In this document: positions 8,548 through 17,353 of the stretch, in pieces
How the letters are laid out: each line of letters opens with the position of its first letter
Position numbering within the stretch: the stretch's first letter is position 1
From: VXLM01 sp034421575
Lineage (GTDB): Bacteria > Chloroflexota > Dehalococcoidia > Lucifugimonadales > VXLM01
NCBI GenBank assembly: GCA_034421575.1
Contig: DAOUKG010000035.1
Location: 33,963-97,962, forward strand
Direction: 5' to 3'
DNA: 64,000 nt
Program-made: the position numbers and the translations under genes
The notes under the pieces: generated by a model
Database searches by the model: none
The model's input: the letters and a program-made list of their open reading frames with translations, nothing else
Told to the model about the DNA's origin: nothing

Positions 8548-8796
8548 ATGACGTACGTTATTGCCGAGCCGTGTATCGGAGTCAAGGACGCGGCTTGTGT
8601 TGATGTCTGCCCCGTCGACTGCATCTATGAGGCGGAGGAGCACAACATGCTGCTCATCAGCCCGGAGGAGTGCATCGACTGCGCCGCGTGTGAGCCGGTA
8701 TGTCCCGTTGTTGCCATCTTCGCCGAGGAAGACACGCCGCCGGAGTGGGACAGCTACATCGACCTGAACTACGAGTACTTCGGCGAGACTCGATAA
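8548..8796 (+). CDS. Seven-iron type ferredoxin
   Basis: An 82-residue electron carrier with two cluster motifs. The first is C-x7-C-x3-C-P (CIGVKDAACVDVCPVDC), the spacing of a 3Fe-4S site because the usual second cysteine position holds valine. The second is C-x2-C-x2-C-x3-C-P (CIDCAACEPVCP), a 4Fe-4S site. I chose ATG 8548 over the TTG three bases before it because AGGAGG ends seven bases upstream. It is flanked by its own promoter and terminator, so it is probably expressed alone. The partner enzyme is not evident. Confidence 0.93.
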   Translation: MTYVIAEPCIGVKDAACVDVCPVDCIYEAEEHNMLLISPEECIDCAACEPVCPVVAIFAEEDTPPEWDSYIDLNYEYFGETR

Positions 8797-8833
8797 GCCG
8801 GACTGTCTGGACATGACAAGTTGACCCGGGGGC

Positions 8834-8856
8834 GACCCGCCTTCGGGTCTTCTTTG
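8834..8856 (+). terminator. Intrinsic terminator after ferredoxin
   Basis: GACCCG (8834-8839), loop CCTT, CGGGTC (8844-8849), then TTCTTTG. The stem is short, with a compact loop and a T-rich tail, and it sits 38 bases after the stop codon. Confidence 0.6.
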
Positions 8857-8940
8857 TGTCTGGCATAAATTTTTGCGACAATGACGGTGGAGAGAATCCC
8901 GCCTGAACATACCTCAAGACCGAACGAAGGAGAGGGACAC

Positions 8941-11217
8941 ATGCAAGTTGACTCCACCCCCCTCATGGCAGCCAACACCTACGCGACCATGCGAAAGAAC
9001 CTCAAGGTCATCCGGCAAAGAGTTGGGCGACCGCTCACGCTGGCCGACAAGATTCTACTTGGACACGCCGTCGACCCGAAAAACCAGGAGATTGAGCCGG
9101 GGGTGAGTCAGTTGGCTCTCAACCCGGACCGTGTGGCCCTGCAGGACGTGCTCGGCCAGACGGTCATGCTGAACTTCATGCAGACGATGCGGGAGCAGGT
9201 CGCCGTACCGACCACGGTTCACTGCGACCACCTCATCCAGGCCAGGGTCGAGGGAGGAATCGACCTCGTCCAGTCCATGGAGGAAAACAAGGAGGTGTAC
9301 GAGTTTCTGAAAAACGCCGCCGCGAAGTACGGCGCGGGATTCTGGGGCCCTGGAGCGGGCATCATTCACCAGGTGGTGCTGGAGAACTACTCGTACCCCG
9401 GAGCGCTCATCATCGGAACGGACTCTCACACGCCGAATGCCGGTGGGCTTGGAGCCTGCGCCGTCGGCGTAGGGGGTGCAGACGCCGTCGAAGTCATGGC
9501 CGGTCTTCCCTGGGAAGTTCTCTATCCCCGGCACGTGGGCGTCTATCTCACCGGCGAGAAGAATGGGTGGACGGCTCCGAAGGACGTCATCCTCCGGGTG
9601 GCAGGGGAACTGACCGTATCCGGCGGCACCAACGCGATTTTGGAGTATTTCGGTCCGGGCGCAAGCTCCATCAGCTGCACGGGCAAGGCGACGATAACCA
9701 ATATGGGCGCCGAGATCGGCGCGACGACCTCCATCTTTGCCCACGACAGCCGCATGACGAAGTACCTCAACGCGACACGCAGGTCGGCAATCGGTCGCCT
9801 CGCGGAAGAGAACCGCGACCTTTTGACTCCCGACTCGGAAGTTGAGGCCGACCCTGAGAGCTTCTACGACAGGGTGGTCGAAATCGACCTCTCCAAGCTG
9901 GAGCCGCACGTCGTCGGCCCGCACTCACCTGATCGCGCCCGCCCGATTTCGGCCCTAGCGGCTGAGGTGAAAGACGAAGATAGCGAGTTCATCGACGAGA
10001 TTCAGACGGCCCTCATTGGAAGCTGCACCAATTCCTCATACGAGGACATGAGTCGTTCGGCTGACGTTGCGGGGCAAGCGAGCGCACACGGCCTCAAATC
10101 CCAGGCGGAATTCATGGTGACTCCCGGCTCCGAGCAGATCCGGGCGACCATTGAGCGCGATGGACAGATGGGAGCACTCAAGGAGATCGAAGGCACCGTC
10201 CTTGCGAATGCCTGCGGTCCCTGCATCGGCCAGTGGAAGCGCGAAAAGGTACTCGATGGAGTCCCAAACACCATCGTCACCTCCTACAACCGCAACTTCC
10301 CGCGCCGCAACGACGGTCGTTCCGAGACCATGAACTTCATCGCCAGCCCCGAGATAGTCACCGCATTCGCAATAGCCGGAAAGCTGTCCTTCAACCCACT
10401 CACCGATGAACTCACCGGTGACGATGGGGAGACGTTCAAGCTGGAGCCGCCGAAAGAGGCGCCCGAAGTTCCATCGAAAGGCTTCGATGCAGGAAATCCC
10501 GCGTTCTTCGCCCCGCCCGAAAATGGCGGCAACATCGATATATCCGTCGACCCCGAGAGCGAGCGAATCGAGATACTGAGGCCCTGGGAACCCTGGGATG
10601 GCGAGGACTACGTCGACCTGCCCGTTCTGATGAAGACATCAGGGAAGACGACCACCGATCACATCTCTCCCGCAGGCCCGTGGCTGCGCTTCCGCGGTCA
10701 CCTGAGCAAGTTCTCCGAGAACATGTTCATGGGGGCGATCAACGCCTTCACCGGCGAGACGGGGAAGGGCAAGAACGTCGTTTCCGGCGACACCGGGCAG
10801 GCCATCTCGCGCATAGCCACATCCTATCGTGATTCCGGGCTTCGCTGGATAGTCGTCGGAGACTCGAACTACGGTGAGGGAAGCAGCCGCGAGCATGCCG
10901 CTCTGTCTCCCAGGCTTCTCGGCGGCGCGGCCGTCATCGCGAGAAGCTTTGCCCGCATCCACGAAACGAATCTCAAGAAGCAGGGCCTGCTGCCTCTAAC
11001 GTTCCAGGATCCGGATGACTACGACCTCATCCAGGAGGATGACCGCATCAGCCTGATCGACCTCGACAAGCTGACGGAGCATAAGCCGGTTACGTGCATT
11101 ATCAAGCACGCGGACGACAGTGAAGACAGGTTGGAACTCGACCACACCTACGCTGAGTCACAAGTTTCATGGTTCAAGGCCGGCTCGGCGCTGAACCTGC
11201 TTCACGAGGGTGGATAG
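8941..11217 (+). CDS. Aconitate hydratase
   Basis: Isomerises citrate and isocitrate in the TCA cycle through a 4Fe-4S cluster. The 758 residues match the mitochondrial-type aconitase subfamily: N-terminal MAANTYATMRKNLKVIRQRV, then HCDHLIQA and IGTDSHTPNAGGLG. The cluster ligands are Cys362 in GSCTNSSYEDM and Cys425 and Cys428 in ANACGPCIGQW. The swivelling C-terminal domain has VGDSNYGEGSSREHAA with the catalytic serine and arginine region. Start ATG 8941 is preceded by GAAGGAGAGG; a longer frame from 8881 lacks such a site. It stands as a single gene, with a short repeat element after it. Confidence 0.95.
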   Translation: MQVDSTPLMAANTYATMRKNLKVIRQRVGRPLTLADKILLGHAVDPKNQEIEPGVSQLALNPDRVALQDVLGQTVMLNFMQTMREQVAVPTTVHCDHLIQARVEGGIDLVQSMEENKEVYEFLKNAAAKYGAGFWGPGAGIIHQVVLENYSYPGALIIGTDSHTPNAGGLGACAVGVGGADAVEVMAGLPWEVLYPRHVGVYLTGEKNGWTAPKDVILRVAGELTVSGGTNAILEYFGPGASSISCTGKATITNMGAEIGATTSIFAHDSRMTKYLNATRRSAIGRLAEENRDLLTPDSEVEADPESFYDRVVEIDLSKLEPHVVGPHSPDRARPISALAAEVKDEDSEFIDEIQTALIGSCTNSSYEDMSRSADVAGQASAHGLKSQAEFMVTPGSEQIRATIERDGQMGALKEIEGTVLANACGPCIGQWKREKVLDGVPNTIVTSYNRNFPRRNDGRSETMNFIASPEIVTAFAIAGKLSFNPLTDELTGDDGETFKLEPPKEAPEVPSKGFDAGNPAFFAPPENGGNIDISVDPESERIEILRPWEPWDGEDYVDLPVLMKTSGKTTTDHISPAGPWLRFRGHLSKFSENMFMGAINAFTGETGKGKNVVSGDTGQAISRIATSYRDSGLRWIVVGDSNYGEGSSREHAALSPRLLGGAAVIARSFARIHETNLKKQGLLPLTFQDPDDYDLIQEDDRISLIDLDKLTEHKPVTCIIKHADDSEDRLELDHTYAESQVSWFKAGSALNLLHEGG

Positions 11218-11246
11218 CGAGACGATGGTGAACACTCCCTAAGGGG

Positions 11247-11375
11247 GGTGTCCAATGAAACAATCGAAACCGTTCGTGGTGAGCTTGTCGAACCATGAAC
11301 CACCCTTCGACAGGCTCAGGGCGAACGGGTGATACTCACTCTTGGATGTCCCCAAAAGCACTTCGGAAACACCCT
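11247..11375. mobile_element. Short non-autonomous element, 'TTCGACAGGCTCAGG' family
   Basis: It begins GGTGTCCAATGAAAC and ends GGAAACACCCT, an imperfect terminal inverted repeat. It contains the two complementary arms CCGTTCGTGGTGAGCTTGTC and GACAGGCTCAGGGCGAACGG that would fold into a long hairpin. Flanking 8-mers CTAAGGGG and CAAAGGGG differ at one position and may be a decayed target duplication. Confidence 0.55.
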
Positions 11376-11425
11376 CAAAGGGGATCGTAAATCAGAATAG
11401 GAGTGGTTAGCCCGGGGCTGGACGG

Positions 11426-11887
11426 CTATTCGCCAGGGTGCTGGCCGTTCTTGTTGGCCTTCTTGGCGCTGGCTCCAACCCAGCCGATCTGGGAGATATC
11501 GATCATCACGCCGTCGGGGCCGGAGTAATTCAAGGCGACGTTGCGCCCGCCATGTCCCTCTCCCATCTCCGATTTGCGGACGGAATTGATGTCCGAACTG
11601 GGCTGCACCTCGGCCGCCTGCAAACGCGCATCGGCCTCGGAGAGATCATCCACCTGAAATCCAATGTGATGGAGACCGCTGTACTCTACGCCGAAATCCT
11701 CGCCGGCCAGCGTCTCATTCTTGAACCGCAGGACTGCTATGCTTATGTCCCCGTCACTGAGGTAGACGCCCTCGGCGTTCTCGCCGTCCACATTCCCCAC
11801 CTGCTTGAGCCCGAACACCTTGCGGTAGAATTCCGCCGTCTTCTTGGGCTCCTGACTTGCAATAGCAATATGCTTCAGTTTTGCCAT
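11426..11887 (-). CDS. VOC-family protein (glyoxalase/methylmalonyl-CoA epimerase type)
   Basis: A 153-residue vicinal-oxygen-chelate protein. MAKLKHIAIASQEPKKTAEFYRKVFGLKQ is the first beta-alpha-beta module, with a metal-ligand-type histidine, and YSGLHHIGFQVDDLSEADARL is the second. GPDGVMIDISQIGW supplies the last strand, with aspartate where glutamate is common. AGGGAG precedes ATG 11887; a longer frame to 11929 adds 14 residues without homology. VOC proteins act in epimerisation, dioxygenation or resistance, and the substrate is unknown here. Confidence 0.85.
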   Translation of the reverse strand: MAKLKHIAIASQEPKKTAEFYRKVFGLKQVGNVDGENAEGVYLSDGDISIAVLRFKNETLAGEDFGVEYSGLHHIGFQVDDLSEADARLQAAEVQPSSDINSVRKSEMGEGHGGRNVALNYSGPDGVMIDISQIGWVGASAKKANKNGQHPGE

Positions 11888-12110
11888 AGTACTCCCTGCA
11901 AGGGATGTCACTGCGGCACAATGCCGCAAGACGAATTAGACCAATGGTCTTCTCATCTGCACACCGCATGAAGTATAGGAAAGGCATTCTCGCGATGTCA
12001 AATAATGGCCGGCGTCCACATCACGTTGACATGCCGGAAGTACCGTTGCTACGATCTTTCTGTCACATGACCTGCAGGTCATTGGCGACGGCAGCTGGGG
12101 AGGTCTCCGA

Positions 12111-13175
12111 GTGACGAACGTCACGTCCGACGCATCGAGTTCGCCTCCCCCACCACTCCCCTCCGTTTTTGGGCGGTACCAAGAATCCATCGACTCAGCC
12201 CTGCGGGACCGTCTGTCCGTTTCAGATCCCTTCGTCTACTCGATGCTCCGCTATGCGATGGGGTGGTCGGACACCTCAGGTTCGCCGGTGTCCGCCCCCC
12301 AGGGTAAAGCTCTAAGACCGACTCTATGCCTGCTCACTTGTGAAGCCGTATGCGGGGACTCCAGGCGGGCTATCCCTCCCGCGGCCTGCCTCGAGCTGAT
12401 CCATAACTTTTCCCTAGTCCACGACGACATTCAGGACCGTGATGAATATCGGCGCCACCGTCCGACTCTCTGGAAAGTCTGGGGTGAACCGAAAGCTCTG
12501 ACGGCCGGCAACGTCATGCGAATCGTGGCAGATGCTACGGTCCAGGGACTTCGAGCCGACTCCGTGCCCGATTCGGAGATCAACACCGTAAATCGTGTCC
12601 TCACCGAGGCATCGTTGGAGATGATCGAGGGACAGCATCTCGATGTCGCGTTTGAAGGGCGGTCGGACATTGGAATGCAGAGCTACCTCGACATGATTTC
12701 GCGGAAGACCGGCGCGCTTATCCGAACGCCGATGCACGTCGGCGCGATAATGGGCACGCGCGACCCCAAAGTCATCGATTCGTTCCGGGAGTGCGGGCGT
12801 TCGCTGGGCTACGTGTTCCAGATACGGGACGACGTGCTCGGAATCTTCAGCGAAGAAGAGACTACGGGCAAGCCGGTTGGGGCAGACATACGCCGCAAGA
12901 AGAATTCTCTACCCATAGTTCACGCGATGTCGCAAGCAGACCGCGCGCAAAGGCGGATGCTCGAAGACACATACGATCACGAGACCGTTACGGATACCGA
13001 TGTCGAAGCGGTCCTCGATATTATGGATGACCTTGGCACCGAAGAGTTCGCCAATTCCCTGGCCGCGGAACACTGCGAACGTGCCCTTGAAGCGCTGGCG
13101 GACGTCGAAATTCCCCTGAACAGCCGTGCAGACATCGAAGAGCTTGCGACATTTCTGCTGGTTCGCCAGCACTGA
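12111..13175 (+). CDS. Polyprenyl synthetase (geranylgeranyl/farnesyl diphosphate synthase type)
   Basis: A 354-residue trans-isoprenyl diphosphate synthase that joins isopentenyl diphosphate units to an allylic primer. The first aspartate-rich motif is HDDIQDRD (Asp105-Asp109), followed by RRHRPTLWK. The second is FQIRDDVLGIF (Asp240-Asp241), where the usual last aspartate is glycine. GKPVGADIRRKKNSLP follows, as in short-chain bacterial synthases. GTG 12111 has GGGGAGG eight bases upstream. Product chain length cannot be fixed from sequence alone, though the tyrosine pair near residue 80 fits a C15-C20 product. Confidence 0.92.
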   Translation: MTNVTSDASSSPPPPLPSVFGRYQESIDSALRDRLSVSDPFVYSMLRYAMGWSDTSGSPVSAPQGKALRPTLCLLTCEAVCGDSRRAIPPAACLELIHNFSLVHDDIQDRDEYRRHRPTLWKVWGEPKALTAGNVMRIVADATVQGLRADSVPDSEINTVNRVLTEASLEMIEGQHLDVAFEGRSDIGMQSYLDMISRKTGALIRTPMHVGAIMGTRDPKVIDSFRECGRSLGYVFQIRDDVLGIFSEEETTGKPVGADIRRKKNSLPIVHAMSQADRAQRRMLEDTYDHETVTDTDVEAVLDIMDDLGTEEFANSLAAEHCERALEALADVEIPLNSRADIEELATFLLVRQH

Positions 13176-13198
13176 CGGATATCTCGAAGGCCCAAGAG

Positions 13199-13537
13199 GG
13201 TGTCCAGCAAAACAATCGGATCCGTTCAAGGTGAGTTTGTCGAACCATGAATTAGGCTTGCACCCTTCGACAGGCTTTCAAGTAACTGCTTCATATCAGC
13301 GACGATGCACGGCCATCTTCAGCCTTCGACAGGCTCAGGCCGAACGTACTTACTCGTGGTTGCACGGCAGTTACTGACACCCCCGCACGGCCCCGTTCGG
13401 CCTGAGCTTGTCGAAGGGCGCGCGGGGCATAATGCTGCTCAGGCCGAACGTGCTTTCTCGTGGTTGCACGGCCGTTGCTGACACCCCGGCATGGGCCCTA
13501 ACCCGGTCAGAGTGAACGGAGCGCGTTTTAGACACCC
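13199..13537. mobile_element. Composite non-autonomous element, 'TTCGACAGGCTCAGG' family
   Basis: It begins GGTGTCCAGCAAAACAATCG and ends GCGTTTTAGACACCC, whose complement GGGTGTCTAAAACGC matches the left end well. Inside are four oriented arms of the TTCGACAGGCT type and two copies of a GCACGGC(A/C)GTT(A/G)CTGACACCC unit. The flanking 8-mers CCCAAGAG and ACCAACAG match at six of eight positions. It fills the gap between the prenyl synthase and the aldo/keto reductase, and no gene is seen in it. Confidence 0.6.
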
Positions 13538-13566
13538 ACCAACAGCAGGAGGAATGGCATTCCCGT

Positions 13567-14556
13567 CTAAGCTCCGACCGGCGTCCGCTCGTCGATCAAA
13601 CCCTCGTGCTTTAGCTCCGTCCAGAGATCGGACGGAATGGGGTGTTGGGCCATCTGGAAGTTCTCCTCCACCTCATCGACCGATCGGGGCCCCGGTATGG
13701 TCGCCGCCACAGCCGGATTCAGAAGGCCGAACTGGAGCGCCGCAGCCTTGAGTGGCACACCGTATCGGTCGCAGACGAGCTTGATCTTCCGCGCCTTCTC
13801 TATGATCGCAGCCGGCGCCGCTTCGTAGTCATACTTCGCGCCGGGGCTCAGGTCCGACGCCAGGATTCCTGAGTTGTACGGGCCACCGAGGACGAGCCTT
13901 ATGTTCTTCTCCATGCACAGAGGTATGAGTTCAGGCAGACTCGACTGGTCGAGCAGGGTGTAGCGGCCCGCGAGAAGGAAGCAGTCGAAGTCCCCTTCAC
14001 GGGCGAAGCGGGCCTCCATTTCCCACTGGTTCATCCCGGCCCCGATGGCCCTAACGACACCCTGTGAACGCAGGTCCTCCAGGGTCGGATACGCCTCGCC
14101 GATGGCCTGTTCCCAATGGTCGTCGGCATCATGTATATACGCAATGTCGACCCGGTCAAGGTTCAGACGTTGGAGGCTCTCGTCAAGCGATCGCAATATG
14201 CCTTCGCGACTGTAGTCGAAGACCGGCTCCATCATCGGCAGCGATTCGTAGTGGGGATCGACCGGCTCTTTATCAACGGGGTTGAGTACACGACCTACCT
14301 TCGTGGATATAACGAAGCTGTCGCGTGGTACGTCCTTTAGGATACATCCCAGTCGCCGTTCGCTGATGCCGTGACCGTAGAGGGGCGCTGTGTCAACATA
14401 GGTGAGTCCGAGCTCAAGCCCACGCTTGACGGTGGCAACTGCTTCATCATCACTCACCTCGCGAAACAGGCTGCTTATAGGCGCGCCACCGATGCCAAGG
14501 CGTGTGACCCGTAGGCCAGCGCCGCCAATCTCCGTTGTATCGAGAGGATGAACCAT
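13567..14556 (-). CDS. Aldo/keto reductase (D-threo-aldose 1-dehydrogenase/pyridoxal dehydrogenase-like)
   Basis: A 329-residue (alpha/beta)8 NAD(P)-dependent oxidoreductase. The catalytic tetrad is visible as Asp55 and Tyr60 (YVDTAPLYGHG), Lys86 (FVISTKVGR) and His142 (AYIHDADDHW). GIGGAPISSLFREVSDDEA and YGHGISERRLG are characteristic of the branch that includes L-fucose and D-threo-aldose dehydrogenases. The C-terminal segment IPGPRSVDEVEENFQMA binds the cofactor phosphate. It lies 76 bases downstream of the P-loop gene on the same strand. The sugar or aldehyde substrate is unknown. Confidence 0.9.
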   Translation of the reverse strand: MVHPLDTTEIGGAGLRVTRLGIGGAPISSLFREVSDDEAVATVKRGLELGLTYVDTAPLYGHGISERRLGCILKDVPRDSFVISTKVGRVLNPVDKEPVDPHYESLPMMEPVFDYSREGILRSLDESLQRLNLDRVDIAYIHDADDHWEQAIGEAYPTLEDLRSQGVVRAIGAGMNQWEMEARFAREGDFDCFLLAGRYTLLDQSSLPELIPLCMEKNIRLVLGGPYNSGILASDLSPGAKYDYEAAPAAIIEKARKIKLVCDRYGVPLKAAALQFGLLNPAVAATIPGPRSVDEVEENFQMAQHPIPSDLWTELKHEGLIDERTPVGA

Positions 14557-14632
14557 TGCGATAGCTATCTCGCGGTTACCGCAACCACCGGGTGCATGGT
14601 TGCGAGCTTAAGGCACCCAAGTCCGACTTGTT

Positions 14633-15334
14633 CTACTGGAACAGCCCTGGATTCAATAGCGCGCGCGCCTGCATTCGCAGACGGTCGCGGTCCGATATCA
14701 GCGGTTCGATCTTCTCGACGAACTCGGCCATTGTCTCTTCGACCGAAGCCGTGGTCGTGTCGAGCTCGAAGCGGTACCGCAGTAAGGAATGGCCGTAGTG
14801 ATACTGGAACCGCTCGAGAATGTGCTCGATGTCCTCTTCCTTAATTGTGTTGCGCTCGTGCGGAGACTCCCTCATCCGCCTGCGGATCTCGTCCGCGGTT
14901 GTCTTGACGTGGATGAGCACGGTATCCGGCCCCTGCTCGATGATCTCCTTCTCGATACTGCGCGCCATGCTCTCACGGTCGCCGTACTCGCCCGCCTTGC
15001 CGTACCCGTAGTACAGCGGAGCATATACTGCCTCTTCGATGTGGAAACCGAGAAGGATGTGGTCGCTGTCCCGGTAGAGCTGCGGCGAGAGGTGGTACGC
15101 GAACTGGTAGCGCGTGAACATCTCTTTGAGCGTGGGGCCGAGGTCCATATACTTTTCCAGGTCCTCGTCCGGGATTTCATCCCAGTGACCGAACCACGGA
15201 GGAGTGAAGTGATCGTGGTAGGTGACGATTCCGAGCGGAGTCGGCGGGCCCATGACTCTGTCACGCCACTTGACGATCTCCTCCGCCAGCGTAGTCGTTC
15301 CTGAGTATTCGCAACCGACAAGTATGAGCCTCAT
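14633..15334 (-). CDS. P-loop-like protein with altered Walker A; paralogue of 39182-39907
   Basis: I do not recognise a named family. The 233-residue protein opens MRLILVGCEYSGTTTL. This is a P-loop shape (Gly7 to Gly12), but Thr13 stands where the Walker A lysine is expected. TYHDHFTPPWFGHW follows, then the block YAPLYYGYGKAGEYGDRESM with ARSIEKE, then DTVLIHVKTTADEIRRRM, which resembles a Walker B strand followed by a nucleoside-kinase lid. The end has IDTTT-like 'ELDTTTASVEETMAEFV'. A second copy of the family is encoded at 39182. ATG 15334 is supported by AGGAGA seven bases upstream. A role in phosphoryl transfer is only inferred. Confidence 0.75.
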   Translation of the reverse strand: MRLILVGCEYSGTTTLAEEIVKWRDRVMGPPTPLGIVTYHDHFTPPWFGHWDEIPDEDLEKYMDLGPTLKEMFTRYQFAYHLSPQLYRDSDHILLGFHIEEAVYAPLYYGYGKAGEYGDRESMARSIEKEIIEQGPDTVLIHVKTTADEIRRRMRESPHERNTIKEEDIEHILERFQYHYGHSLLRYRFELDTTTASVEETMAEFVEKIEPLISDRDRLRMQARALLNPGLFQ

Positions 15335-15493
15335 GTGAATTCTCCTCGCGATGGGGTGAAGGTGGGCGCCATTATACCGTCAAGGAGCCCTCCACGTGCG
15401 ACTAAACTACGGTGACTTCGGACCGATTCGCTATTCGGCAAGCTCCTATAGTACTCGCGTTCACGAACCGGAAACGATTTAGAACGATTGGGG

Positions 15494-15522
15494 TTGATAG
15501 AAGTTATTTTTGTCTATATGAT
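15494..15522 (+). promoter_or_regulatory. Promoter for the ABC importer genes
   Basis: TTGATA (15494-15499), a 17-base spacer and TATGAT (15517-15522), each one mismatch from the sigma-70 consensus. It lies 46 bases before the ATG of the binding-protein gene. Confidence 0.6.
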
Positions 15523-15568
15523 TACGGCGCTCTAAGGCTGGATAAAGACAACTACGGAGGTGCATTCG

Positions 15569-17221
15569 ATGCTCAAGACAGGTCAAGCGATACTGATTGC
15601 GTTCGTGCTGGCGGCCTTGGTTTTGGCCGCCTGTGAGCGTGACGAAGATGGGGACGGAGATGCCGCCTCATCGGGCCCATCAGCCGATTCGGTACTGCGC
15701 GTCGGCAATGGAGGTGAGGTCCAGTTCCTGGACGCGGCGAAGAGCCAGTCCGGTACGGACATCATCTTCTCGGAGATGATCTACAACCGTCTCCTCCAGT
15801 ACGACGCCACGATGATGGATCCCAAGCCGGACATTGCCGAAAGCTGGGAAGTGTCTGATGACGGACTCACGTACACCTTCAAGATACGTGAAGACGTCAA
15901 GTTCCACAACGGCAAGGATCTGACGGCTGCGGACATCGAATACAGTTGGAACCGCTGCCGGAACGAGATTGCCGATAAGGGCCGCTGCAAGGGCGAACTC
16001 AACGACGTTGTCTCGTTTAGCGCCACGGGCGACTACGAATTCCAGGTCGTCCTGGACAAGGCGAGCCCCGTATTCCTCCCTTCGATGGCCCACTGGTCCC
16101 TCGCCATCGTGGACGAGGGAAGCATCGGCCAGATCGATACGAACCCCATCGGCACGGGGCCCTACAAGTTCGTGAGCCAGGTCGTGGACGACAAGATCGA
16201 ACTTGAGAAGTTTGACGACTACTTCGACGGGGACATCCTCAACGAGAGGCCCGAAAAGGTCTTCATCATCCCGATCAAGGACCCGCAGACTCGAATGGCC
16301 GCCATTCGCAGCGGCGAGATCGACTTTGCAGTGGACGTGCCATTGGAGCAGGTCGCCAGGCTCGCGACGACTCCGGGCGTTCAACTGCTGCAGCAGCGCG
16401 ATGGGATCACAGCTTCCTACATGACGGTCATCTTCAACACCAAAGAAGGTCCGATGACGGACGTAAGGGTGCGGAAGGCCGTCCAGCTAGCAGTCGACGC
16501 CGAGGCGATCAACAGCGCGATCTACTTCGGGCTGGGCGACGTAAGCTGCAACCCGATCCTCGAATCGCACTGGGCATACCTGCCGTTCGAGTGTCCTCAG
16601 AGGGACGTAGAAAAGGCCAAAGCGCTCCTGGCCGAGGCCGGTTATGGTCCCGACAACCCGCTTGAACTGAAGTACATGCCGGAGAACATCCCCGTCACGC
16701 AGAAGATGGCGGAAGTCATCCAGCAGAACCTGGCTGAGGCCGGCATCGACATGGAGATCGTGATCGTCGACAGCCCGACGTGGCTCGACAAGGTGTGGTT
16801 CGGCGTCGACTGCGACACAGGGGACTGGCCTGAGTCCCGCTGCTGGGCCGGCAAGCACAAGGAATTCGACCTTGGCGACGCCTGGTACACCCGCGAACCC
16901 GACCCTGACGGCCTGATGCAGAGCGTCTTCCGTGCCGACTCTGACAGAGAAGGCTTCAAGGGCAACAACGGGATGCGGTACTACAACCCTGAGATCGAGC
17001 GACTGTTCGACGAGGCGAAGAGCACGACCGATCGCAAGGTTAGGGCAGAAGCCTATCGTAATATCGTCGACATCGTAGTCAACCAGGACGTGCCGCTGAT
17101 CAAGCTTCAGAGCATGCCGCGCTTCTTCGCGGCGGGCGAAGTCGTGCAGGGTGGCTATGTAAGCCCGAAGGGCTACTGGAATGCCAAGGACTGGTCCTGG
17201 CAGGAGCCCTCCAACGAGTAG
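15569..17221 (+). CDS. ABC transporter substrate-binding lipoprotein, family 5 (peptide/nickel type)
   Basis: A 550-residue solute receptor of an oligopeptide-type importer. The signal peptide ends in a lipobox, LAAC at residues 19-22, so Cys22 is probably lipidated and anchors the protein outside the membrane. Family 5 segments are LLQYDATMMDPKPDIAESWEVSDDGLTYTFKIREDVKFHNGKDLTAADIEYSW, NPIGTGPYKF and VRKAVQLAVDAEAI. CGGAGG ends eight bases before ATG 15569; a GTG nine bases earlier overlaps that site and is less likely. Two permease genes follow, but no ATPase genes are adjacent, so these must lie elsewhere. The ligand is unknown. Confidence 0.92.
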   Translation: MLKTGQAILIAFVLAALVLAACERDEDGDGDAASSGPSADSVLRVGNGGEVQFLDAAKSQSGTDIIFSEMIYNRLLQYDATMMDPKPDIAESWEVSDDGLTYTFKIREDVKFHNGKDLTAADIEYSWNRCRNEIADKGRCKGELNDVVSFSATGDYEFQVVLDKASPVFLPSMAHWSLAIVDEGSIGQIDTNPIGTGPYKFVSQVVDDKIELEKFDDYFDGDILNERPEKVFIIPIKDPQTRMAAIRSGEIDFAVDVPLEQVARLATTPGVQLLQQRDGITASYMTVIFNTKEGPMTDVRVRKAVQLAVDAEAINSAIYFGLGDVSCNPILESHWAYLPFECPQRDVEKAKALLAEAGYGPDNPLELKYMPENIPVTQKMAEVIQQNLAEAGIDMEIVIVDSPTWLDKVWFGVDCDTGDWPESRCWAGKHKEFDLGDAWYTREPDPDGLMQSVFRADSDREGFKGNNGMRYYNPEIERLFDEAKSTTDRKVRAEAYRNIVDIVVNQDVPLIKLQSMPRFFAAGEVVQGGYVSPKGYWNAKDWSWQEPSNE

Positions 17222-17236
17222 TGCATTGAGTGTAGA

Positions 17237-17278
17237 GGGCCGCCCATCGACCAGCCGGTGTTGATCGGTCGGCGGCCC
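17237..17278 (+). promoter_or_regulatory. Hairpin between binding-protein and permease genes
   Basis: GGGCCGC (17237-17243) pairs with GCGGCCC (17272-17278), and the inner CGACC (17248-17252) pairs with GGTCG (17267-17271). No T run follows. Its place suggests a transcript-stabilising or attenuating structure that keeps permease levels below those of the binding protein. That role is inferred. Confidence 0.5.
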
Positions 17279-17353
17279 CGGGCTCAAACTTGGGCCCAAA
17301 TTCTCACCATGTAAGGAATGGTCGGTTTCGGGAACTCTTCCTGAAACCGGCCC

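Noticed and set aside
9055..9924. A 289-residue minus-strand frame inside the aconitase gene
   Set aside because: Antisense shadow of a conserved gene with intact cluster ligands.
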